From the NCBI GenBank assembly GCA_930367215.1, contig OV884056.1:287042067-287106066 (forward strand): a stretch of DNA of 64,000 nucleotides, read 5' to 3'. The stretch comes from Pollenia angustigena. Taxonomy: Eukaryota; Arthropoda; Insecta; Diptera; Polleniidae. Of the stretch, positions 12,169-24,700 are shown piece after piece. The first letter of the stretch is position 1; every line of letters begins with the position of its first letter. The notes under the pieces are model-generated. The model saw nothing but the letters and a program-made list of their open reading frames with translations. It ran no database searches and was not told the origin of the DNA. The translations under genes were made by a program, and so were the position numbers.

Positions 12169-12651
12169 TTAAGCGTTTATCATGTAATATTTTGTAGATA
12201 GGGACTTTTGTTTTTTTGGTTAAAAAATCGCGAACTTTTGTCAAACTACAGAATTGTTTTTATTAAATAAATCTATTTATGTATATAATTTTTTTTTTAT
12301 GTAAACTTCATTTTATTTTAAGGAAATATTTGCATTCATTAAAATGATACAATTATTTAAGAAAATTTAGCATTTTTAGCATTTTCAAATTTTATTTTTA
12401 GCATTTTTAGCATTGTTTTAATCCCCATTTAGCATCCAATTTTTTTTAATTGTGGTCACACTGTGTGAGCGCAGACAAAGAAATGTTAAGTTGGCTGAAC
12501 TTTTTTACGGCGCAAATAAAAATTTTTGCGGCGGCCGCACGCTATTTAGAAACAGAAAACTACTTTGGTTTCTGTAATAACTATGCAAAAAAAATCAGAT
12601 ACAATGTCAGAAGCAAATTACATGTACGTTTGTGGCCGAATATTATACCCC

Positions 12652-12776
12652 TAACATAGCGTCTTCACCTGACAATTTTTTGTCATACCAAACGTCAAAC
12701 TTCATATTAAAAAAACGCTGACAAAAAATTTCGAGTTTGGTATGACAAAGAATTGTCAGGTGAAGACGCTATGTTA
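12652..12776. mobile_element. 125-bp near-perfect palindrome (foldback MITE)
   Basis: Arms of about 42 bp begin TAACATAGCGTCTTCACCTG and are repeated in inverse at the right end with very few mismatches. The 40-bp centre is AT-rich. High arm identity suggests a fairly recent element or strong constraint on the hairpin. Confidence 0.65.
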
Positions 12777-13921
12777 TGTAAAACAGCAATTTTGACAGAC
12801 ATTCACAATTACATGTGACTTGCAAAGCTGACAAGTCAGATGTAAAAAAACATGTCGTCTATATGTTCCTTTAATAGATGTTTGTAAATATTTAAAAAAA
12901 AAAAAATAAAATTTGCAAATTTAAATAAAGTAAATATTGATGATTTAAGAAAATAAAAAAAGGATGCGAAAGACAAAAGCGCAAAGCATTAAAGAGTACC
13001 AATCACCAAATTTGGTAAAATTTTCATTCCCATCGCAATAGAGAGTAGCCCTCCTGAGTGTCAAATAATGAAAAATTATCGCATATCTAACCACTTACAC
13101 TTAATGGCCCGTGTAATCGTAAAAAGCATCACTTACATTAAAAACCCAACATTTTAACAACAATGCAAATTAACTGTTGTTGAGCTGTTTGTTACATTTG
13201 TTGCGTGTTTTACAACAAAACGACAATAGGAGAATCATTTAATAATACAATCGAAATAATTATTTTCGGAGAGTAAAATTAATTCGTTGAAAAACAAATT
13301 TTTATGAATATCAGTTTTCAAAGCAAATAAAATAATTTGTTGGATTAGACCAACAACAATCAAAGATCGTTGGAAAATATAAAAAACCAAAATAAAATAC
13401 TAGTTGTATTAAAAAAAAATTGAAAAATAAAGAAAAACGTATTGCAAAAAATTATTAAACAACAAAATGCACGAAAATACAACCAGTAAAATTGTAAGCC
13501 AAACTGCGGCGAGTCTGTTTGGTAAATACTCTGCCTGACTGGATTTGAAAAAAATCAGTTACAAACGAATAGTTGTACTGTTTAAACATACAAAAAGTGT
13601 AAAATTAAAGTTAAAAGCAAGAAAAATATATAAAATAAAAAAATATAAAGGAAAATTTTCATAAATAAAACTTAAAAAAAAGAAAATTTGAAAAAATTTC
13701 ATGTGAAAATACAATATTACAAAATCTATTTAAAGTTTATTGTTTTTAAACAAATATTACTTCAAAACTAATAAAAGAAAATTAAATAGTTTCCCCTAAT
13801 AATTTCTTAAAATTATTATTTTCTTAAAACTATTACACAATAGTGTACAGTGGAACAAAACGGAATTTTATTACGAACAACAAACTACGAAGAAAAAAAC
13901 CTGTTTAAAAAGTATAACAGC
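12777..13921. other. Non-genic AT-rich stretch
   Basis: No gene, RNA gene or clear element is seen. A-rich runs and short frames dominate. Confidence 0.4.
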
Positions 13922-14036
13922 CTATTTCCCATGTGCGGAAGAATTATTTCTATCGAACAATTACATTAAAAACAAATTCTAAAAACTTTGTTTTAAATGT
14001 AGTTGTACGAAAGAATTCTTCCGCACATTGGAAATA
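13922..14036. mobile_element. Foldback MITE, ends CTATTTCCMATGTGCGGAAG
   Basis: Left CTATTTCCCATGTGCGGAAG is mirrored at the right with one mismatch over the outer 25 bp. The total is 115 bp with an AT-rich centre. Confidence 0.6.
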
Positions 14037-14197
14037 GACAATAATTTCCATTTACAAAACAACAAAAAAAAAAAAAAAAAGTACATTCTCATAAATGTTT
14101 TTTAAAAAAAGATTTAATTTTCAGCGGGAATACCCAAATTCACTGTTTTGAGAAAAGTACTTGTTCGGGAAAAGTATACAAGTATGATCTGAAACAG

Positions 14198-14405
14198 GCA
14201 TGTACTACAATCGCATAATGGGTGTTCTCTAAATCGCAATAACAAGAAGTTTGGCGACTTCAAATAGCATAAATATGCTTAAGGGAACAAGTGTATTCTT
14301 AAGAAACTATGGCACCTCGCAATCAAAACGCAAGAACTTTAGAACACCACAGAATAACCTGGCGTTTTGCGATTTCAAATCGTGCGATAGTTAAAACATG
14401 GCCGA
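14198..14405. mobile_element. Decayed MITE related to 11302-11537
   Basis: Ends GGCATGT...ACAATCGCA and GTGCGATAGTTAAAACATGGCC are inverted relatives of the 11302-11537 element. They carry several mismatches, so this is an older copy. Confidence 0.35.
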
Positions 14406-14966
14406 AAATCAAATTTTTTGTAAAGTGATTTGAAATCACTGAAATGGTCTTCTGCGCACAAAAATGTTTGAAATATCGTGATTTAAAAACGGTCAACATA
14501 CGGCATGACGATTTCAAGTCACTTAAAGTTTTTTTGAGCATTATCCTTGAAATCTATAATAAAATTATCACATACACTTAAAACGATTTGTTCTTCATTT
14601 ATTCTTACAATAAAATTAATTAATTAGAAGAACCTTAAAATTTACAAATTTCGGAAGACGCTGTATTTTTTTGCGGACGCTGTTTTAGCTCTGCTTACAT
14701 TTTTCGTGATTGACTTTTCCTCTTTAGTAGTCAGCTGATAGTGTTCATCAAAAAGACGTCAATTAATTGTATTAATAACTAGAAATCAAAATTTATTAAA
14801 TTTGTTGAAAAAAATATACAAATAGTAGTTCATATTTTTGAAGTTTGATTGGTTAAATTGAAATATACAAAGGTAAAGAAAAGATTACAAAACGGCTACA
14901 ATATGTACTTAATGAGTGGCAACACTTTAAAAAGATGCGCAAGAGTTGATAGCTCGTGTTTTACAT

Positions 14967-15701
14967 GGCGTTTACATTAACCAGTACTGGCAAGACAGTA
15001 GCAATACATTCAAACTTTTTCACTTATGCATGCACAATTTTTCAACTGTCTTGTCTACTGTCTTGCAAATTTCTAAGGTAGTAAAACTGGACAGTGTTCG
15101 CAAAAGAAAGAAAAAATAAAATTAAAAAAAAAAATTAATATATTTGGATTTTTCTGTTTTTTTCTGTTTATTTTTCAAATTGTTTAGTTCATACTAGGGA
15201 TGCCAAACGGGAACTCCCGAAATCTCGGGATTTTTCGGGATTGATAAATCCCGAATCGCAGCATTTATTTTTATTAATCCCGGGATTTTTCGGGATACAA
15301 AAATGTTAGTTTTTATTGAATTTTTATACTCTATACCAAAAAAAAAAAAATGATTAAAAATTATATTTCAGTTGTATTTTTTATTCTTATTTTTCTTTTT
15401 TAAAAATATATGTTACATATATAATACCTTTTGAAAATGCATAAATAAATTCAAAAAGTGTTGTTTATTTAAAAAAAATCCCGAAATCCCGAATACCGGG
15501 ATTTTCTAAAATCAATCCCGATTGGCATCCCTAGTTGATACAAAACACGTTTGGCTGCAACTTGCAGCGTTTGACATTTTTCTTCGACTGAACTGTTTTA
15601 ATTATTGTCTGGACGCCTACTTTACGAGAACATTTAGAAGTATTTTTGACAACTAATATTTATATGTATTCTTACTGCCAGTACTGTCAAATGTTAACGC
15701 T
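14967..15701. mobile_element. Inverted-repeat element with nested MITE
   Basis: Left GGCGTTTACATTAACCAGTA and the right complement (GCGTTAACATTTGACAGTAC) form diverged terminal repeats. The MITE at 15197-15531 lies inside. Confidence 0.45.
15197..15531. mobile_element. MITE, GGGATGCCAA ends, TA duplication
   Basis: GGGATGCCAAACGGGA at the left faces TCCCGATTGGCATCCC at the right, with TA on both sides (15195-15196 and 15532-15533). Subterminal TCCCGA/TCGGGA words repeat. The TA target fits a Tc1/mariner-type mobiliser. A decayed relative lies at about 50550-50620. Confidence 0.65.
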
Positions 15702-16258
15702 GCATTGAAACAAACACTACTTAAAACAAACTAAACTACTGAAAATTAAACTCTCGTGATTTTCAGAACACCAAATTTTAACTTAAAATCACGAATGATT
15801 TTGAAATCACCGTGATTTCAGAACATGCCTGCTATTTTTTTTCAAATGTATCTCTTTTAGCAAAAGTACAATTTTAGCAAAAGTACCTTAAATAATCAAA
15901 AAAAAAAAAAAAAAACATATATGGGCATTTCTTGGGGTGTACGTTCGTACGCTTTTGATGTACAAATAATATAGAAAACAAAACTTTTCCTAGCATATCT
16001 TTTGCAATTCGATAGCATTTGGGTAGCTCTATGTTAAGTACAAAAGATGGATTTCATCGAGTTAAAGTTTTCATAATAAGAGTTATAAACGTGTGGTCAC
16101 GAACGTACGCAAAATAGAAGTCAACTTCAGCTGACAGTAGTGAAATGTAAAAATCTGCGCAATGGAACGGAATATTCAAAAGTGATTAATTTATTTTAAA
16201 AGTGTTTTAATGTAGGGCTCCATCCAGTATTTATAAAATAAAATATCTCTCTTGGTTT
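15702..16258. other. Non-genic stretch
   Basis: Holds one decayed TIR end of the GGCATGTTCTGA type near 15820-15832 and a poly-A run. No gene is seen. Confidence 0.35.
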
Positions 16259-17460
16259 GTATACCCTTCACCACAGGTGGAAAAGGGTATATATAAGTTT
16301 GTCATTCCGTTTGTAATTTCTACAATATTGATCTTAGACCCTATAAAGTATATATAATCTGGGTCCTTATGAGGATAGAAGAGATTTAACGATATCCGTC
16401 CGTCCGTCTGTCTGTCTTACGTTTGATATGTGTTTTCCGGAGACTCCAGACATGATAGCGGCTACGTTGTTTTACATTTATGTCACATATAGTCCACCAT
16501 TTATTGCTATTGAAATTCAGCCAGATCGGTCCAACAATGACTGAGATATGACCAAAAAACCACGACTGCCTCTAATTTTTCCAAAAAAATCCCTTGTGGC
16601 TGTATTTCTGGAGAACGGCAAGAGCCAAAGCCTTAAAATTAGGTACAAACATTTAGGTTATAAATACACACCATCCTACAAAATAAGGGCGGGATTGGAG
16701 AAGTAAGCGTGGTACCTCTCATACAAAAAGTATTAAAAATTGTATAAAAACCTGAATTTTTTGACTGTAATATGACCTATGGTTACGCCTTATATATCAG
16801 AAGATCGGAAATTTTTAATAGAAAATATTTTCTGAAAAACTCGGGAAAATCGGTTCAGATACGAAAAAGTTATGACCAAAATATTAATTTTTTTTTAAAA
16901 AATACCCATTTTCAGGAACCATAGATCTTCCCGAGTCCAAGTTCTATAGCCAAAATAACTGGCAAATTTCTTCTTTAACACGTCGGTATATAAATCTGTC
17001 AAATCGGTTGAGAAATAGCAGAGTTATGACCAAAATACTGAAACCCCAAAAATTACTCTTTTTTATAATTAAGTTTGTTTTTTATACCCTTCACCGAAGG
17101 TCCTACACCCTATAAAGTATATATATTCTGGGTCCTTATGCAAAGCGAAGTTCAAATCCGGTTGTCGTCTCTTCTTCCAATCCCCTCACACCCCCTTCGT
17201 GTTTGTTTACATATACTAGCATAATGCCCAATATGATTTTCGTTATCACCCTTCTTTATTATTTCATATATTTAACGAAATAATTTTAACAAATAGAAAC
17301 TAAAAACGATTTAAAAAAAAATATTTACCAGTTTTCGCTTTTTAAATTTCATTTATAATGAAGTTTTAAGCATTGTAAATGTGTATGTATATGTATATGT
17401 AAAAATTATTTAGTTGCTCTCTATTCTACTCGCACAAATTAATTGGCTTAAGAACCGGTC
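16259..17460 (+). repeat. Dispersed repeat, TATACCCTTCACC family
   Basis: Starts TATACCCTTCACCACAGG with the GTCATTCCGTTTGTAATT block. The start motif recurs at about 17082 (TATACCCTTCACCGAAGG), so at least two copies are joined or nested. The 3' hairpin seen at 10057 and 60203 is not clear here, so this copy is incomplete. Confidence 0.5.
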
Positions 17461-18230
17461 GCGAACGTATGGATCGCGAACGTACGATTTTTCCATATGT
17501 TTTTTTATTACTATCACCACGCATTTTCCCATAAATGTCTTCAAATTTCCTTAACAAAAAACCTTAACACTCCTTTAACAATGGATTGTAATTGAGAGAT
17601 TATGAAGAAAGAGTGTAAACATAACATATTTCTTGCATGTAAAATAAGTATATAAAAATGTCTTAAGAAGTAGAAAATACAGGAAATTATAAAATTTTCC
17701 AGTTTCCAGCACAATTTCCTCGAGTAAAACAGCTCAGATATGCTAGGAAACCGTTCTTTTATAAGAACATAGACTTTTTTTTTAATAATAAATAATAAAA
17801 GACGATGATAATCAACATTTTATTTTTTCATTCTGGTAGACCATCCTGGGGAAGTGCCCATATATTTTTTTTAAGCAACTTTAAAAAAATATAAATTTTA
17901 TTTAACAAAGTTACCTTTTTCCAACAAAAGTACGCATTTTTAAGTGAAAGTGGAGGTGTAAAGGAATTGTCATTTGACAAACAATAGTACTCTTTTTAGT
18001 GTCAATTAAACAGAAATGCCTATTTAAAAAAGCACCCTGTTAAAAATATCTTTAACTACAAACCTAAATTTGTGGAATAACTTTTTAAGTGAATTGCAAT
18101 TGTCATACTTATATCCCACTGTGCCAATTGAAAGCCAGAAAAATCAACTTAAAAAAGAGTATATCAACTTTATCTCTAATTTTCTCCATATTTGCTCATT
18201 TTATATAAAAACAAAAGCAACTACGCTAAA
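17461..18230. other. Region upstream of the esterase start
   Basis: No reading frame or core promoter can be supported with confidence. The transcription start and any upstream non-coding exon of the esterase gene cannot be placed from sequence alone. Confidence 0.35.
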
Positions 18231-18737
18231 ATGGCTTGTCGTCGCTCTTTGGAATATGTGACTGCATTGGCTACAATTGCAATGGCTCTTGCTCTAATTG
18301 CTTTCGCAATATCGGTCACAAATCTTAATCGTAATAATCGTGAAGGAAAAGAAAACAATTACACCATAACAATTGGTGATGCTACTACACAAAGAAAACA
18401 ATTGGAAAATAACTCTGAAACACAATTATTAATTGGCACAACCACTATTAAAGGCTCCATAAACTCAACGATAAAACCAAGTGAAATATTAAACTCAACG
18501 GTTGTATATACGCCACCGACAACAAACCCGATTACTACCACGAGTACTCCATCGACGAAGGAAAATATTCACATTGTCTTGCCAACTATAAATTCCGTGG
18601 TGAAGACAGTGACATCGAACATTTTACCGGTTGATGACGATGTTGATGTTAATGATGGCGCTGTTGTTATCGATAATAGTTTTGATGAATTTTCAACAAC
18701 AACTTTAACTTCCGCCATTCATCCTTCCACAATTGAG
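18231..18737 (+). CDS. Esterase coding exon 1 (anchor and stalk)
   Basis: 169 codons ending at GAG before a GTAATA donor, phase 0. Without splicing the frame would stop eight codons later, at 18759-18761. It encodes the basic N-terminus, one hydrophobic span and the Thr/Ser-rich stalk. It is assigned to the esterase by phase, strand and order only; a separate short membrane protein is the alternative. Confidence 0.7.
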
Positions 18738-21700
18738 GTAATAACAAACAAGTTGTTTTGAAAAAGTAAAATTTTAGTTATTGTTAAACCGTATTGAAAG
18801 GAATGTATTCGTGAACTGAAATGTATGTTGTAGAGAGTTTCAAATTTAAATGTGAAATACAAAATTCTAACACTTTTTATTTCGGATTGAATTACAGATT
18901 CAGTTTTTTTTTTAATGAAAACGGTCCATTAAGAAATTTATTTTAAGGAATATAAAATTTATTATTAACAAGATTTCTGTATGACGTGCTAAATTCCCAA
19001 TTTCTGATATTTGATAACTACACTGAAATTTATTGTTGAGGGAAAGCTAGCTTCTATGCGCGCTCTAAAACTGCAATACGAATAAATTTCCTTAAATGTC
19101 TGCCCTCACATTACAACAAATATCAACCATTGAACACGTATCCATAATTTATATGTTTGCAAATTAAAATTTATCAATTCACGGAAAAAAGTTAAGTTTT
19201 TTTTATGCAAACGTTTTTATTCATTGTAGTGCATAATGTTTTAAAGATAGTTTAAGTGAAAAATTAAATTACCTACATTTTAAGAGACCATTTCTCTTCC
19301 TCCTTGTGAATGAAAGTTTAAATAATTGTAAAATTATATAAACAAAATGAATGAATGAATTAACTGAAAATAGTACGACTCCAAGCATTGTGCGCGTAAG
19401 ACGGCCATAGTATTATTTAGGTATTATATTTTTTTTTTTGTTAACCAATGGCCACTAACTTAAATTATAGTTAATTGTGAATGAAGATGAAATATTATAC
19501 AGTTTGACATTATGATTTATTTATATTTAAGTTATTACATTTTGCTATATTTTAAGCTTTTAATAGGTATTTTGCTAATATGTACAATGTACATACAAAC
19601 ATATTTTAAAATAAAGTAAAATACCAGCTACCATTTTCAATCGTGTAAGATTTACTGGGAATCTCAAGAGCGTTTTTGTACTCTTACCCCATTAAGAACT
19701 GATGGGTATTTTAATACCCAAAACAGAGCCTTCGTAGAAAAAATTCTGGCTCACTTCAGGTAAGAGGTATCGGAAATTTGTTTTACAGAAAGATAAAGAA
19801 AGGATAGGACTACTTAAAAAAAATTTTTCAAGTAAAATTTTGCCCCCTTTTATTGGGTAATGGTGTTTTCTTTTCTAAAAAATAATGATGCATTATAGTT
19901 GTGTAATATGTTTATTAGGTTACACGAACCCTTACAAAGTGATACATTTTTCTAAATTGAAATCGAACAAAATAATAGCTACGTTTTACACTCAACACTA
20001 ATGTGTATTTGGCGTGTTAAATATTGAATGCAAAGTTTGTACTAAAAGTGATATTCACCACGCTTGTAGCAATTTTCAACATTAAATTTTCTTACAATTC
20101 CAATAAGCGTTAACAGCACTGATTTTCAATAATTAATATCAGCTGTTGTTAAACATTTTGCGACAAAAAAAGTATAATTGGAGGCAATCGTTGTTTTGTG
20201 CTCATATGTCATCCATTTATGGTCTGATCTAGCTGAATTTTAATTATTTATTTATTTATTTTTAATTCCCTACGCTAATCCCGCGAAGCTCTACGCTTGT
20301 CTGCAGGAAAGAAACCAGAGTCTCTGGCGGGAATCGAACCCGCAACCCCGGCGCTGATAGACAAGCTCTCTACCAGCTAGTCTACCGGGGCACGGTAAAA
20401 CAAACGAAAAACAAAAAATTTTTATATCCATCACAATATAACTAAAAATCACAATATAAAGCAAATTGTCCGCAAACACAAGAAAAAAATACTTGCTTGC
20501 ATAAAAAAGTACTTTACGCAGATGCAAAAAAGGGTATTATCTCACACTCAGTTATAACTGTGGGTAAAAAATGGAACAAATTTGCCATTTATTGTTGCAA
20601 CATGTTTAGAAAGGAAAACGACAACTTCTCACATTTTTGCATATATTTTTAGAATGGAACAAAAACCCGCACGAATATATAGCATATATGGAACATTATT
20701 GTCAGAAAAGAAAACACCATAACTTAGCGGCCTAAAAGTTAGCCATTTTTAATATTTGGAAAAAGTGAACGACAACGGCTCTGGAAAATTGGGAGTGTAG
20801 AAAATCGAAAAACCCTCGTGGTGACTTATAGCCTTAGGTGTGCTCTGCTTTACAGTGCAGCCACACGATCAAGATTTTCTTGATAGTCTTTTACATATAC
20901 TGATTGTCAAAATATGCAAAAGTTGACAGCTGTGACGTAGGCTGCACGCAAGTTGAAAGCAATTTACTTTTTCAAGAAGTCGTCGCCGAGAAAACAACTC
21001 AAAATGTTTTGCTATTTTCCACTTTTGATTTTTCTGCACTGTAGGCTGTTCGAAGGGACTTTATTTTTTTCTTTACTTCTTCCACTGGCATTTTTGTTTC
21101 AGAAGCTATAGACTCGTAGGCTTTTATTTTCAAATCATTTCGCCTATATGATGAAAGATTCATAAAATTTCATGGCTTCTGTACGGCTCTATGAATCGCA
21201 GAACATCATTTTGCTTATTAATTTTATAAATAAATTTTATTAATAAACATATTTCACTTTTTTTTTAGGTTTTTAGTTCAAATTTTAAAATTCCCGCAAG
21301 AATTTGTAAAAAAAAAGAACTTCAGCTTTTGCCGGCAAAATATTTGTGAAAAAAACAAAAACAACTTCAAAAGATTTGTAATAAGATGTTTTCTTGAACG
21401 AAAATTGATACACTCACTGGCAAGAGAATTTTAGAGGCAAGTTCGTATCAATTTTTAAAAGTATGAGTGTATTGGTAAAAAAGTGTGAGTGTATTAAAAC
21501 TTGATAGCCAAAACTTGATCGTGTAACCCTCAAGTTAGAAAAAAATACCCACTTCGCTGTCAGAGGGTTCAAAACACATATTTTTTTTGAATTTTTTGGC
21601 AAGTAAAAATGCGTTGTTTTATGTAAAATGAACTATTTATTAGTAAAAAATAAAGAAATAAATATCACAACTTTGGTCGATTATTGAGATAATTTTATCT

Positions 21701-24700
21701 TTTTAATGCTTTTTGGGACACCAGCATGAAACTGTGCAAAACAAGCCTTTGGGTGTAACTTAAATTTCCATTTTGTACAACCAAACTCAGTTTTGCTTCA
21801 CATTGTCCACAACGGCCACGCTTAATAATTTGGCTTATCATATGGTCAAAGTTATCCATGCGCTTTGCCATTTCTTTTGTTTCATTTGTGACAACTTTAT
21901 CTCTTACACGAACACAATTATTAGGAATTGTTACCAATGCTTCAAAAACGCTCACACGAAATAAAATTGACTCATGCATTAGTAAGAAGGCCTCGACTCT
22001 TTCATATAAAATACTAGCTGACGCCCTAATGTTCAGCTAACTTAAAAAAGTTTTCCCAGTTCCACCGGGAGCGTTTAGAAAAAAATCCATCCAGTTTCAT
22101 CTTTCACAGCTTTCATAAGGGTTTCGTATGCCTATTTTTTTTGTCGAATCAACAGTGGAAATTTTGTTCGAACTGATTCCCTTAGGGCTCCGCAAAATCG
22201 ATGCAACTGTTTTCCGATTTTAGATAAATAGAAAAAGTAGCGTGGTATATTTTTCTTTCGATGAAAACTTAAAGTTGATTAATACGAACAAAGAAAAATT
22301 AGTCAACTCGATGGAGCCGTTTTCTGATTTTAGGTAAATCGAAAAAAGTGGGCGGGCAAAATTTTCTTTCCGTAAAAACCTAAGTTGGACCATGGCGATC
22401 ATTTTAAAGAAAAAATAGTTCAAATCGGTCAAGCCGTCCTCAAGTTATGTGCTTAATAGAAAAAGTGGGCGTAAAAGTGGGCGGGGAACAATTTTATATG
22501 CTATAAACCTCACGGAGCCCGAAATCATTCCAACGAATGCAAGACCGTGGAAATCGGTTCGTGCGTTCTGGAGTTATAGCGTCAGGAAGGAAAACCCGAC
22601 TTATTTTTATATAATAGAAATAAGATACACATTCCACATTCCCTTCTATGACAACAGAAAAGAGAAGGAGTAACATTTTTTGTTTTGTTTTGATCGCACA
22701 AGCACAACCAAATAATTATTTTTTTTGATCCCGTTACCATTCTTATGTAACTGTGAAAGAAGCGAGAGCAATGACAACGTGTGATATAAGATATGAGAAT
22801 GGAATGGAACGAGCAGGCCTTGTAAAGGGCCAATGTTGAATGTGAACCACACCTAAACGTCAAGTTTTTTTCTGCATTTCATTTGACATTTCTCGATTTC
22901 AGACTAACTCAATTTGAACCATGGAAAGATACACAATCGACCAACGCGTTAAAGTTTTTCAGGCTTATTATGAAAATGGGCGTTCAAATTTAATGCATAT
23001 CAGCTTAAATGTGGACGATATGTGGTTTCAACAGGACGGTGCCTCTTACCACACTGATAACAAAGCAATGGCTCTTTTGCGCGACAAATTCAATGGCCGT
23101 GTTATCTCACGTGGTGGCGATGTCAATTGGCCGCCAAGATCATGTGATTCGACACCGTTGGACTTCTTTTTTTGGAGTTATTTGATAGAAAAAGTTTACG
23201 TCAATAAGCCAGCAACAATTCAAGAGCTAAAGGATGAGATAATTCGGCACATTAACAGCATAGAACCTCAGCGTCACCGAAAATTTGGACCATCGGATGG
23301 AAGTGCCGCCGAATTCGCGGCGGCTATTTAGCGAATATTTTGTTCCATACATAATTAATAATACATAATTATAATAATCCTAAATAATTTGTGTTTTATT
23401 CAAAATCAAAATCGGCCCTTACAATTTAACCACCCTTTACATCCAAAAGAAGGAATACAAAGGCCTGCATCCGTACTTCTTGCTTTTTCCCGCTGGGACA
23501 GATTCTACGTATCAATGCATGCAATCAATGAGTTTTATAATTTTTTGTTTTCAAAAAATCTTGTGTTTTAGAACTCTTTAATAGCGAAGTGGGTAGAAAA
23601 ATGCCCATGGTCTAGGGGCCAAGGTTTGACAGGTAAAAATAAAAATAAAAGCCAATGTTAATATAAATGCCCATAATATCAAATGTGTATAATTTCATCA
23701 AAATCGGACCACGAAATCGGGGGTCAGTCTTTAATGGGTTAAAATAATTATGTAAAAATTTATTAAGGACTTGCTTGTCATAAATTACAAGATTAAAAGA
23801 CGAGCGTGTCAGAAAATGTATAAAAAGCAGGGACCGTAACAGTTATACCTTTTTTCATAAAAGTCAGATGAAAACAGTTATTTTTTGATTTTTATTTTTT
23901 TGAACAAAAATAACAGTTATTTTTTGATTTTTATTTTTCGATCAAAAATAACAGTTATTTTTTAATTTTTATTTTTTTGAACAAAAATAACTGTTATTTT
24001 TTGATTTTTATTTTTTCGAGCAAAAATAAAAGCTATTCTCCAAATAAATGTACGTGATTTAATAATTTAGTTGAATTAAAATTTTAATTTTAATGTGTAA
24101 TTATCATTGGAATTTCTTAAAATAATTATTAAAAGCCATCTAAATTATTAAAACACGTACATTTCTTTAGAGAATAACTTTTATTTTTGCTCGAAAAAAT
24201 CAAAATCAAAAAATAACTGTTACTTTTGATCGAAAAAATAAAAATAAAAAAATAACAGTTATTTTTGTTCAAAAAATACAAATAAAAAAATAACTGTTAT
24301 TTTTGTTCAAAAAAATAAAAATCAAAAAATAACTGTTATTTTTGATCGAAAAAATAAAAATCAAAATTTTAAAAATCAGTATATTTTATCATTGACAAGT
24401 GCATAAGGAACAATATGGTATACTTGAATCAGGTTTTCGACGTTTACTTCTATGTGCTTTTTTTGTTTTAAAATTCCAATATAACTGTTATTTTCGGTCC
24501 CTGATAAAAAGTAATAAATAAAAAAAAGAAGCTGTTCTTTTGTTATTATTATTCGTCAGATCATTAGTAGAAGATTCTTTTAGGAGTCGTATACTAAACA
24601 CAATTGTCTAACAAACAGCTTTTGCTAGCTGGGATAACTTTTAAAATAGAATGCGTACATGAATAAAAATGTGTTCCTATTAATTACAAGTTGTACGTTT

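Noticed and set aside
18203..18212. TATATAAAA just upstream of the esterase start as a TATA box
   Set aside because: It lies only about 20 bp before the ATG, so a start 25-30 bp downstream would fall inside the coding sequence.
20281..20400. A functional tRNA gene on the minus strand
   Set aside because: A and B boxes are present, but the acceptor stem does not pair properly and the sequence continues into a SINE body and tail.
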